In this document: positions 24,701 through 36,700 of the stretch, piece by piece | Layout: every line of letters starts with the position of its first letter | How positions within the stretch are numbered: the first letter of the stretch is position 1 | Source of the DNA: Mya arenaria | Lineage: Eukaryota > Mollusca > Bivalvia > Myida > Myidae | NCBI RefSeq assembly: GCF_026914265.1 | Contig: NC_069135.1 | Location: 32,842,756-32,906,755 of the forward strand | Length of the DNA stretch: 64,000 bases | Direction of reading: 5' to 3' | Notes under the pieces: model-generated | Databases searched by the model: none | Told to the model about the DNA's origin: nothing | Seen by the model: only the letters and a program-made list of their open reading frames with translations | Position numbers and translations under genes: made by a program

Positions 24701-27700
24701 GTTTCCTTGTAACTGCTCCACCTATCATGCAACCTGCATCACCAATCCAGTAGGTTGTTAAGGCACGTTTCCTTGTAACTGCTCCACCTATCATGCAACC
24801 TGCATCACCAATCCAGTAGGTTGTTAAGGCACGTTTCCTTGTAACTGCTCCACCTATCATGCAACCTGCATCACCAATCCAGTAGGTTGTTAAGGCACGT
24901 TTCCTTGTAACTGCTCCACCTATCATGCAACCTGCATCACCAATCCAGTAGGTTGTTAAGGCACGTTTCCTTGTAACTGCTCCACCTATCATGCAACCTG
25001 CATCACCAATCCAGTAGGTTGTTATCTCAAGGACAGGTAAAAACACTGTATTATGTGAAGTTAGAAAACCACATTAAATCTAGAAAAGCCATGTTCCCTT
25101 CCACAAAACATTGTTTAACAAAGTTGAGGATAACATAGCCAAAATGGGCAATAACGACTGCACTTTGTACTTCAAAGAACTGGAATAATTACACAAAGCT
25201 GCATTGTTGGTGCGTGCATCAACAATGGTACTTTGTACTTCAAGGAACTACAACACATCAACAAAGCGGCATTGTTGGTGCATGCATCAACAATGGTACT
25301 TTGTACTTCAAGGAACTACAACACATCAACAAAGCGGCATTGTTGGTGCGTGCATCAACAATGGTACTTTGTACCTCAAGGAACTACAACACATCAACAA
25401 AGCGGCATTGTTGGTGCGTGCATCAACAATGGTACTTTGTACTTCAAGGAACTACAACACATCAACAAAGCGGCATTGTTGGTGCGTGCATCAACAATGG
25501 TACTTTGTACCTCAAGGAACTACAACACATCAACAAAGCGGCATTGTTGGTGCGTGCATCAACAATGGTACTTTGTACCTCAAGGAACTACAACACATCA
25601 ACAAAGCTGCATTGTTGGTGCATGCATCAACAATGGTACTTTGTACTTCAAGGAACTACAACACATCAACAAAGCGGCATTGTTGGTGCGTGCATCAACA
25701 ATGGTACTTTGTACCTCAAGGAACTACAACACATCAACAAAGCGGCATTGTTGGTGCATGCATCAACAATGGTACTTTGTACCTCAAGGAACTACAACAC
25801 ATCAACAAAGCTGCATTGTTGGTGCATGCATCAACAATGGTACTTTGTACTTCAAGGAACTACAACACATCAACAAAGCTGCATTGTTGGTGCATGCATC
25901 AACAATGGTACTTTGTACCTCAAGGAACTACAACACATCAACAAAGCGGCATTGTTGGTGCATGCATCAACAATGGTACTTTGTACTTCAAGGAACTACA
26001 ACACATCAACAAAGCGGCATTGTTGGTGCGTGCATCAACAATGGTACTTTGTACCTCAAGGAACTACAACACATCAACAAAGCTGCATTGTTGGTGCATG
26101 CATCAACAATGGTACTTTGTACTTCAAGGAACTACAACACATCAACAAAGCGGCATTGTTGGTGCATGCATCAACAATGCAGCTTTGTACTTCAAGGAAC
26201 TACAACACATCAACAAAGCGGCATTGTTGGTGCGTGCATCAACAATGGTACTTTGTACTTCAAGGAACTACAACACATCAACAAAGCGGCATTGTTGGTG
26301 CATGCATCAACAATGCAGCTTTGTACTTCAAGGAACTACAACACATCAACAAAGCTGCATTGTTGGTGCGTGCATCAACAATGGTACTTTGTACTTCAAG
26401 GAACTACAACACATCAACAAAGCGGCATTGTTGGTGCGTGCATCAACAATGGTACTTTGTACTTCAAGGAACTACAACACATCAACAAAGCGGCATTGTT
26501 GGTGCGTGCATCAACAATGGTACTTTGTACCTCAAGGAACTACAACACATCAACAAAGCTGCATTGTTGGTGCATGCATCAACAATGGTACTTTGTACTT
26601 CAAGGAACTACAACACATCAACAAAGCGGCATTGTTGGTGCATGCATCAACAATGCAGCTTTGTACTTCAAGGCACTAGAACACTTCAACAAAGCGGCAT
26701 TGTTGGTGCATGCATCAACAATGCAGCTTTGTACTTCAAGGAAGTAGAACACTTCAACAAAGCTTCATTGTTGGTGCATGCATCAACAATGCAGCTTTGT
26801 TCTTCAAGGAAGTAGAACACTTCAACAAAGACGCATTTCACTGTTAAGCAAAATGAACATTTCAGCAAGTCAACTTTTCACTTATAACCAACAATTGCAT
26901 TTCAACAAAGCTACCATATTGGACCCTGCTACTTAGCTTATGTGTTATTTTAGAGTGGTTGAACTTAATGTTCACTGCCACACAATGTGAATCTGGCCAC
27001 TTTTATGCTTTTCTTTGCTTTTTTCAGCAATTGAATACTTCACAAATTCATTATGTATGTGTTTTTGTCTTGTTTTATTGAAACATGGTAACACTAGATG
27101 CCCATAGTCCACTAACTACCTATTCACATGCTATGGTGTTTATAACATAGTGATATGGTAGGCGGTAAAATTGTTGATATGCATGATGGCTGTACCGTAT
27201 ATATGCTTGTGTGCACGCATGTTTCTTGTGTATCCTGCATTGCATATCCCTGTCACACATAACCGTTCTGGATTAATGAATTTTCAGAGCCCTTTTCAAA
27301 TTTTTATTGTCTTAATCTAGAGCTTGTTAATCTGACATGGCCTCTAACTTTGGAAGTGATAGGCACTGAAAATTCATTCCAACCATTCATCCATTCTTCT
27401 CATTACTTCAATTCATACTAACTCCTAGTAGTTTGCAGTGGGTGATGGTTGGTTAACAAGGCAACCCCAGTGTGCAGGGGACCTTGGGGCTCACCATAGG
27501 TGTTCGCCATATTACTTTTTAACATGTAATCCTTGTATAAGTCAGGTAAGTGGTTCATGAAAGACTCAAGACTGTATTAGGGATGGTTTGCATTTATTTT
27601 GGGGCTAGAAATGACTTTATGTTTTGTTATTAAGTATGACTTTTCCCAAATATACATGCTTATTAAGGTGAAAGTTCCATATTCTTCATGACAACCAGTC

Positions 27701-30700
27701 AATTGGACAACTGTAATGAATTGACATACTTGCAAATCTGAATTATATTTTCAAACTCAAAATGCTTGCAAAATTTGTTCCCTGTACATGAGTAGTAGCT
27801 AAAACAATGAAAACATGGCTAAACAATATAGAATTAACACTTAAAGGGGATGCATTCAATAATTCATAGTTTTGATGTACTAAGGAGTTTTTGGTAAAAA
27901 ATGTTTATCCAGTTCTCAGTAAAATAGCGTATGTTTTAGACAATTTTTGCAACAAATTTGTTTATTGATTTTTAAATGGAAGAAATAACTTATACTTTAT
28001 AACCTAATATAAAATTATTTGGAAATGATTAACAAAAATATGTAATTGTCAATCTCAGTTAATGTTACTATATTATTATTGAAAATGTAATACTGTTTGC
28101 TGGTTGTGAATAGAAAAATTAACAATTTATAGTTGTCATTTTGTACAGCATAAACACACTACTACAAATGAAACAAACACCATCCTTTTCTTATTATGTT
28201 TGAAGGGTAAGAAAAATTACATTTAGTTTCAATTATAACAATATTGCGCACAATTGTGTTTGAAAATAACTTTCATCGACTCCTAACATGTAATACACAT
28301 CAGCACAATTTATATCTACCTTCATCATGAATATCAGATTGACTTCTTCAAATTATGACCAGTGGTTATACCCAATTTCTTTATTTAAAGTCATAACTAT
28401 TACATGAGAAGCTTTCTTACAATGAAAGAGTACCAATGCATGAAGGTTATCGTTTTAGTAGTCATCATTAATTATGACTTGTGTCAGTGACTGTTGTAAT
28501 TGAATGTGACAAATGATCTATTTAGATCTTTGATGATAAATCCAGAAGGCAGTCATTCTCAGTCAATCTTATGTTACATTCAGAAGGCAAATGAAGAACA
28601 AGTATTATATTCGTTACATAACAATTTACAAATTTGTAATACCCTTTACATGAGGAATAGCTCAAACAATGATAATATGGATATACAATATCGCTGAAAG
28701 CGATGCATGATTCTAAACGCCCGTTTGCTATGAAAAAGCAGAACTTGTAATACAATTGCTAGTAAAAACTAAATTGTTGTAGCATTATTATACACAGTTG
28801 GAAAGATTCATAATATGGAGAGATGTGGGCAGGTTAGAATAATAAATTTAAAGCTAATTTACAATGAATGAAGCACAAAAGCAGCAATTGAAATCCATCA
28901 ATATTGAAGGTATGGAGCAGATGAACTCCTGCCAAGAAATGTATGAAAATGAAAAACATTTATGATGGTTATTGATGTATTTGAACCGTAGCGCTACCTT
29001 GAAACCCCCAAAAGTTTGGTAGTCATGTTTGTATACAGCAAGGGGTGAAAAGCATTGAGCTTAACAAGTTTCAAGTGGCGGTTCTCATAAGGAATGTGCT
29101 ACCTTCATATGAATGATAGGCTTATGATGAATGTGCAGTACACTCACTCTCATTGCAATTTGTGTAAATACAAAGTATCATATCAGTCCCATCAGTAGTT
29201 TTGCAGTTATTGCCTGGACAAGCACCAATTGTGAAGAATGGCTGTTGGGGTGGATTTTATAACTATGCATTAAATGATTATGGTACCAGCCCAATGCATC
29301 TTCTATCAAGCCATCTATCTAAATACTAAGTGTTATTTCAAAGTAATGAACTATTGGTTTTAATATAAGTTATAAATTGCAGGACCGATGTCATTTTCGG
29401 AGATATGAACGCATTTTGGCTGGTCAAAGTATGCATCAAGTCTTTTGGACTCCACACACTTTGACCAGCCCATTTGCATTGATAACCGAAATGACATCAA
29501 CCCCACAATTCATTCCTAAAATAACATCCGTTCTGTTGACATTGAAGTATATATAACAGCTAAAGTATTCATGGCAAACCTAGTAAAAGTATTTGCAGCT
29601 CATACACAATAGGTAGTGATCATTGTCCTTTGCAAGTGATTAAATAAATCATCCCTTTTCAGGTCTTGGCCAGAGCACTATATTATAGTTATTAATTGGA
29701 ACAAGGCAGTCCCCTACCGTTGTTTTTTAGTATATTTTGTTTATCTCGCAACATGACTGATACGTTTAATCTGACCAAAATTGTACACAACTGGTCAAGA
29801 GTGGAAATGTAGGTAATACAATTAGTTTGATCGGTAACCTTCAATATCATTTAAAGATTCTTAAAGATTATTTTGACTAAAAATAAGAAGGAGAATTAGT
29901 CCTTGATGTATAACATTGATGAAATAGCAAGCCTTAAATATATATGATCAAGTGATACATATGTGTTGTGGTGATGTCATAACATAGTTTTAATGCTTTT
30001 GAAGAGAAAACACATGTTGTAAATATATAATCGCATTTGAGTCCATTGTATTTTTATATATTAAGCTTGTTTCACCTAATGATATTGCTTGATATAATGC
30101 GCCAAATATCAATCTGTGCAACTTGTTGAAACACTTTCAAATAGCATTAATATCTTATCCTCTATTTAGCATTGTCATAATATGGACCCAAAACGTAATG
30201 ATGGATTACTAGCACGAATTGCAATTGGTACGTGTTCTTGGATCAATTCAGTTATTGTTGCTAAAAGTACATGAAATCTATAAGGTCAATGAATATAATA
30301 ATAATTGACATGCCTTCACTGCTAAATGTAAAAAGCCTGGACACAAGCATGTGTACTATGACCTTCAAATGGCATATGTGACCTCGACCATAAGATACTG
30401 GACTCAGGTCCAGATCCTTGCACAATAAGGACAACATTTGTACCAAGTTATAGTTTTTTTGGTAATCCCGAAATGCATAAGTACGGAAACGAGCGGGTGT
30501 ACTCAGACCTAAAGAAGTATCATGAAACCTAGACCTTTGAGGTATTGACCCTCTTCAAGGTCACTGCACATCGTGTCAATGAGGATAACATTTTTACCTA
30601 GTAATTTGGTAATCAATCAATGCATAAGTAAGTTTTAGCACGGACACTAGCATGTGTACTCTGACCTTTTAATGTCTCGTGTGACCTTGACCTTTGATGT

Positions 30701-33700
30701 ATTGATCCGAGTCAAGGTCACTGCACATCATCAATGAGGACAACATTTGTACCAAGTAATATGGTTATCAATCAATGCATAAATAAGTTGATGTGTTGTA
30801 GTTCCTTGAAGTACAAAGTACCATTGTTGATGCACGCACCAACAATGCAGCTTTGTTGATGTGTTGTAGTTCCTTGAAGTACAAAGTACCATTGTTGATG
30901 CATGCACCAACAATGCAGCTTTGTTGATGTGTTGTAGTTCCTTGAAGTACAAAGTACCATTGTTGATGCACGCACCAACAATGCCGCTTTGTTGATGTGT
31001 TGTAGTTCCTTGAAGTACAAAGTACCATTGTTGATGCATGCACCAACAATGCCGCTTTGTTGATGTGTTGTAGTTCCTTGAAGTACAAAGTACCATTGTT
31101 GATGCACGCACCAACAATGCAGCTTTGTGTAATTATTCCAGTTCTTTGAAGTACAAGGTGCAGTCGTTATTGCCCATTTTGGCTATGTTATCCTCAACTT
31201 TGTTAAACAATGTTTTGTGGAAGGGAACATGGCTTTTCTAGATTTAATGTGGTTTTCTAACTTCACATAATACAGTGTTAAAACATTCACATAGATCAAC
31301 ATCCACCCGCCAACTTGCTCCACCTGTCATGTGACCTGCATCACATCAATCTAGTAGGTGATAATTTCAAGGTGTATCACACAGATCAACATCCAACTGC
31401 CAACTTGCTCCACCTGTCATGTGACCTGCATCACATCAATCTAGTAGGTGATAATTTCAAGGTGTATCACACAGATCAACATCCAACTGCCAACTTGCTC
31501 CACCTGTCATGTGACCTGCATCACATCAATCTAGTAGGTGATAATTTCAAGGTGTATCACACAGATCAACATCCAACTGCCAACTTGCTCCACCTGTCAT
31601 GTGACCTGCATCACATCAATCTAGTAGGTGATAATTTCAAGGTGTATCACACAGATCAACATCCAACTGCCAACTTGCTCCACCTGTCATGTGACCTGCA
31701 TCACATCAATCTAGTAGGTGATAATTTCAAGGTGTATCACACAGATCAACATCCAACTGCCAACTTGCTCCACCTGTCATGTGACCTGCATAACATCAAT
31801 CTAGTAGGTGATAATTTCAAGGTATATCACACAGATCAACATCCAACTGCCAACTTGCTCCACCTGTCATGTGACCTGCATAACATCAATCTAGTAGGTG
31901 ATAATTTCAAGGTGTATCACACAGATCAACATCCAACTGCCAACTTATGTTTTTTTCTAGTACCTGAAATTCTGACCATGCTGCCAGCAGGGCATCTATC
32001 CTATGGTCAGGAAAATCTTTCCTAAGGCCATGTGACTGATCACATAATATATCATCTGCTAAGTTATCAAAGCCCAGTTTTTACAATAATTGTGATTAAC
32101 TTATACTTATACGAAGTCACTCTCATTGGCACAATGTTGGGCAAGAGTGTGTGTGGGGGGGAAATGGAGAATCCTGAGAAAACTTACTTGTCCAGTTTAC
32201 CGACCACCAACCAAACTCACATACATGGTGTATTTTATATATGCATGAGCCAGTGTGTTTTTACCTGCACTCCAGACCACGCAGCTTGCAGGGCATCTAT
32301 CCAGTAGTTAGCAACCTCTCCTGAAGACATGTGAACGTTCACATATAATGGCGTGTTTCCTTCACCCTTGTTGCATTTCAACCTCCTGAAACAAAATATA
32401 AATGGGAATGTAATCAATTTTACACAAAACCTACAGGACCAGACAATTCTAAAACATGGCTTGTGTGGCAGTGTTGGTCTTCACATTGTATTCTCTCACT
32501 TGACAAAGAGAAATAACTCAATAGAAATTATAGCCTGATAGAATGACTTTTTTCACATTTATATTTAAGGATTGATTCTTCATGTAATATGAACGCTCAG
32601 CCTCAACTCTGCAAATCCATGAAGTACCCTTGCGCTTTCTGGAAAATATGCAAAATAGCAGTTGAGCGTTCATACTGCATGAAGACACAAAAAATAAGAA
32701 TCAATCCGTATATTAACATTTCCCTTTTTCATTGCTTTACTTTTTTGTGTTAATAATGATTTTGGTTTAATGATTTTCGCTTTTATTAATTAAAGGTTTT
32801 AATTTTGCATGACCCAGGTCTTTCTTGCGAAACTCAGCCTTCAGAGGTCAGGAAAGGTCGACTGGTTCATGCAAAATTAACAATAATTTTATTGTACAGA
32901 AAATCAAGTGCCAATGTAAATATATGAGTATAATCACTGTAAACATAAGTAACAAGTTTTACATACATATATTATCAGTAATGGTTTTAAAGTATTAACA
33001 AAAGATTTTGCTATTGGATGATAAATATTATTATTATACCTCACTTATATTCGCTATGTTAAATTCCCTTAACCCGAGGGGTCAATATTTTTTAATATTG
33101 CCCGGTAATGTTGACTGGCAAAGTAATATCACATGCCCAGAAAAAATGCGCTTTAGAATTTTTAATTGCCGCATTAATAATATATAAGGCTGAGGTGGTA
33201 AGCGCTTATTAAAATGTGTTGTTAATCTGGTTACAACCGGTGTTTGCATTATTTCTAAACGTCATTTGCAACAAAATTACAGCTAATAATGTAAACAAAC
33301 AATAATTACAGAATAAATTGATTAAATTTGAAAGTTGTGTAATGGTAAAAATCTTATATATGTATATAAATGTAACTGTGTTCGGTATAATAAAATAAAT
33401 ATTGCATGGCTTCCAGGGTGACAGTACATATTGTCAACATTCGGGTAAATACTGTTTCCTTCATGTTGACAATTATATATGTACTGTCACACTGGAAGCC
33501 ATGCAATATTTATATAATGCTATGCTGAACACACAGCTAAAGCTAATACCTTGACATTTCTAAATGAGTCTTTTTCAATGATTGTTGAAAACTATAAATT
33601 TTGTATTATCATGATGACACAAACAGATAAACAGGGCAACTATCCCTCAGTAAGCAATAACAAACTAAAACTATGACTTAAGAGGCTGAAAATAGATGTA

Positions 33701-36700
33701 ATGATATTGATAAAACTTACCACAACATGTATTTTTAACCTCTAGGGACATAGTTTTAGTTTGCAATGCAATATTTATATGACAAATTTATCACTCTACA
33801 AGTTTCTACTGTTGATATAAATTATTGCAGGATTTTAAAGGGGGAAATGGTGGTTTTACATTTGATAGATGTGCAAAAGAAATGTATCAATTCTAAATTT
33901 CTAATGCATTATTATGTTTAACTCGTATGGCTTTAATGTACAAAACCAAAAAAGCACAGCATTTGTGTACTGTACAAATAAAAGAATCATTATTGTATTA
34001 AAATTAACATGTTTCTTTTATGCATGAATTAAGTGAAAAACTATATTATTCTCTTTCAAGTACAAATATTGATCACTTCTCATCAAAATGAATCACAAAC
34101 ATATCACATTGCTTCTGATTCTTCACAAACTGTTCTGCCATTTTACAATACATGAATTGTATCCAGGGAATTGTTTTCATGGAAAAGAAATTTATTTATT
34201 CATACATAATACCAGGCGACGTTAAAAACACATGTACATTTAACGTTGGCGCTATTTGATGTTGAATTATTGTTCAACACCAAATTCATTGAACATTACT
34301 CTCAAGGGAATACATTATTTTGTGTTTCATAGCAGTAAACCACTGAATGATAATCCACACCAAATGACAGAATTGAGGCAATTTCCAATACCAAAAGTAT
34401 GGACTGCTAGAGATACATATACATACTGTAGCTTGATTGCAGGTTTTTCTATAGTTCCTATGGGTCCGATTATCAGACCCATTCCCCTTGCAAAATATAT
34501 GATATTTTTCCTAATTTGGAGAAAACAGTCCCAATCAAAGGTAAAAAAAATTAAAATGAAAATGACAAAGCAATACCCTCGTCTCATGTGGTACTTGATT
34601 GTCTCATATGATTCCTTGAAAAATCGAATGTCTTCTTTATCACCAAACAAAATAAAACTCTGAAAGGTAAGCAAAAACACTTATGTACAGCACTTTCACC
34701 TGTTATAATTGAAAGTCACATGGGTGTAGCTATAAATGATTTTAATAAACATCTTTCCATAAGAATGACATTGCAGTAATCTGTACTTAAAATATATGAT
34801 TACCCTTTAAGAGATGATAACTGATTATTATTTTGATCAAATATTACGAGTTTCTGTCTAATACACAATGAAACAGGTATTTATTTAAACAGTATATAAG
34901 TTTGTCTCACTTTGAGCATGTATTCGAAGAATGAGTCCAGGCCGGCTCCTAAGCCACTCATTTTCCCCACCCATTCACCACTCTGTATGTTGATCACATT
35001 ACCTGTAATATCATTTATTGAAGTAATACTTCATCACTACAAATGAAGATTGAAGAGGAATGTACATATCAGTTCATTAAGGAGTCACTTAGTAAGTCTA
35101 TTCATCACTCAGTCATTCTGTGTGTTAGTTTTTCGTATCTTGTTTTATATCACATCATAATCATCACAGGTATGCTTAATTGTCACATTACTTTTTTGTT
35201 GATTTTACTGCAAAGACCACAAAATGTTCACACAAAAGCAAATATATTTTAACATCTAAATTCACTTAAAAAAGAAAGAAAAACACATTACCTATTAGCC
35301 CTGTGACATTGGACCTAAGGGCCCAGATTTGGCGTACAGCTTTCCGGGCCACAGACTCATATGTTGGGTCACCAAGGAGACGAGATAGAACCCCGAATTC
35401 TAGAACCAATGTACCTGCTCCAGCTGTGCAAGTTTCATTGGTACAGTCAGCAGGTACACCATTCTCTAAATTTATCTGGAAAAATTCAGTTTAAAAAGGA
35501 TTACATTAAGTCATGGACTAGAACTGTAATACTTTACCAACTTGTTTTGACTTTTAAAATGTTGTTGTTTGTTTGCACTATCATACAATACACTATATTT
35601 AATACAATGTATAGGATGTTTTCATCAGAAAAACTGATTCATTTTAAATATTTAACCTTATTTGAATTGATAAATAATTGCTTGCTCAAATGACAAAATA
35701 ATTTATGGTTAAAGATAAAGAAATGTCATAGCTGTAGGACAAAATTCTGAGTGAATTGTGGACAAAACCATGTACCATCATATCTTCAACTGAATTAAAG
35801 ATTATAGGATATTTGTAATACTAAAGATACTAAATTACACCAATTAGCATACTCTTGGGTAGGGGATACCAGTGGCAGTGTTGTCAAAAGCAGGAATGAG
35901 CCTGGAGGCAAGATCATGGGCAAGACTGAGCAATTCACCGCTGTAATCTACAGGGTTGAGGTCACCAAATGGCTTCTCTGGGTCAACTATCAACAGATGA
36001 GCAGACAGAAGACCACCTAGTACCCTGTTAACAGTAAACATATTGTAATCAGAAAGAGTTTAAAAAGCTTCAGAGAAGGTATTACAATTGTGAACTTGTT
36101 TGACATGATATGAATTAGTACCCAGATAAATTGTCCTGTCTAGGCTGTCAAATCACTCCCTAATTGCAATAAGCAGTGTTTAAATCTAGCAAAAACAGAA
36201 ATATAATTTTTAGACTCAACCATGTTTATTTGAAATTGTTGGTCATCAGAACAAAACAGTCATGATGAACATACCTGATAGTTGCTTCAAACACTTGCAC
36301 AGTTGTGTTCTGGAAGGTTAGATTGTCTGCTATCAGTTGAGCTGCTTTTTTAAATTCAGTTGTATTTCCCATGATCTACAAAAAAAGAAGAATATACATG
36401 TATTATTTAACAATATATGAAAAAGCACTATAAATAGATATTCAATAAGAGACTGAGCGGGTATCAGTTCTAACTTACATACATTGGCAGTCCCTGGACT
36501 CTCACTAAGTCTTGCTTTAATAATTACTTTTTTTAATGAATTCATTTACACTTAACTAAAGACAGCATGACTAAGACAAAAAATTAAAAAAAATATATAT
36601 TCTTACAGCCAACATGTCCATTGTGTCCACCAGCGTGAGGCTGTATTCTCCAAGCACATCATTAATATTTATATTGGACCTGAAATTAAAGTCATCAATT

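Larger units (their letters stand above)
25042..31279. mobile_element. Foldback-like element (6.2 kb), near-identical terminal inverted repeats
   Basis: The outer 160 bp on the left (25042-25205, AACACTGTATTATGTGAAGT..) and right (31120-31279, reverse complement) differ at only one base in my reading. Both lead into arrays of the same 68-bp unit: about 24 copies on the left (25205-26830) and five on the right (30786-31127), inverted. The roughly 3.9-kb centre has no coding capacity. It contains an inner hairpin (29374-29512), an internal direct duplication (about 27770-27830 and 28625-28690) and a bivalve-type repeat (30330-30780). No clear target duplication or transposase was found. It fills EDEM1 intron 8. 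Confidence 0.78.

Noticed and set aside
24597-25046. 149-codon minus-strand frame with 22-residue repeats
   Set aside because: Reading through a 66-bp intronic minisatellite. It was considered as a repeated EDEM1 exon, but there are no splice sites between units and EDEM1 is complete without it.
25204-26815. Three overlapping frames of roughly 490-530 codons
   Set aside because: They are the 68-bp minisatellite read in all three frames; the unit has no stop and its length is not a multiple of three, so the frames are by-products of the repeat.
25205-26830. CRISPR-like regularly repeated array
   Set aside because: Units are contiguous without unique spacers and the context is an animal intron.
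31315-32025. 236-codon plus-strand frame with 30-residue repeats
   Set aside because: The period of 90 bp keeps a frame open by chance; it lies in an intron, on the strand opposite to the exon the unit resembles.
34256-34663. 135-codon plus-strand frame
   Set aside because: Antisense shadow of EDEM1 exon 7 and its intron; no splice or homology support.
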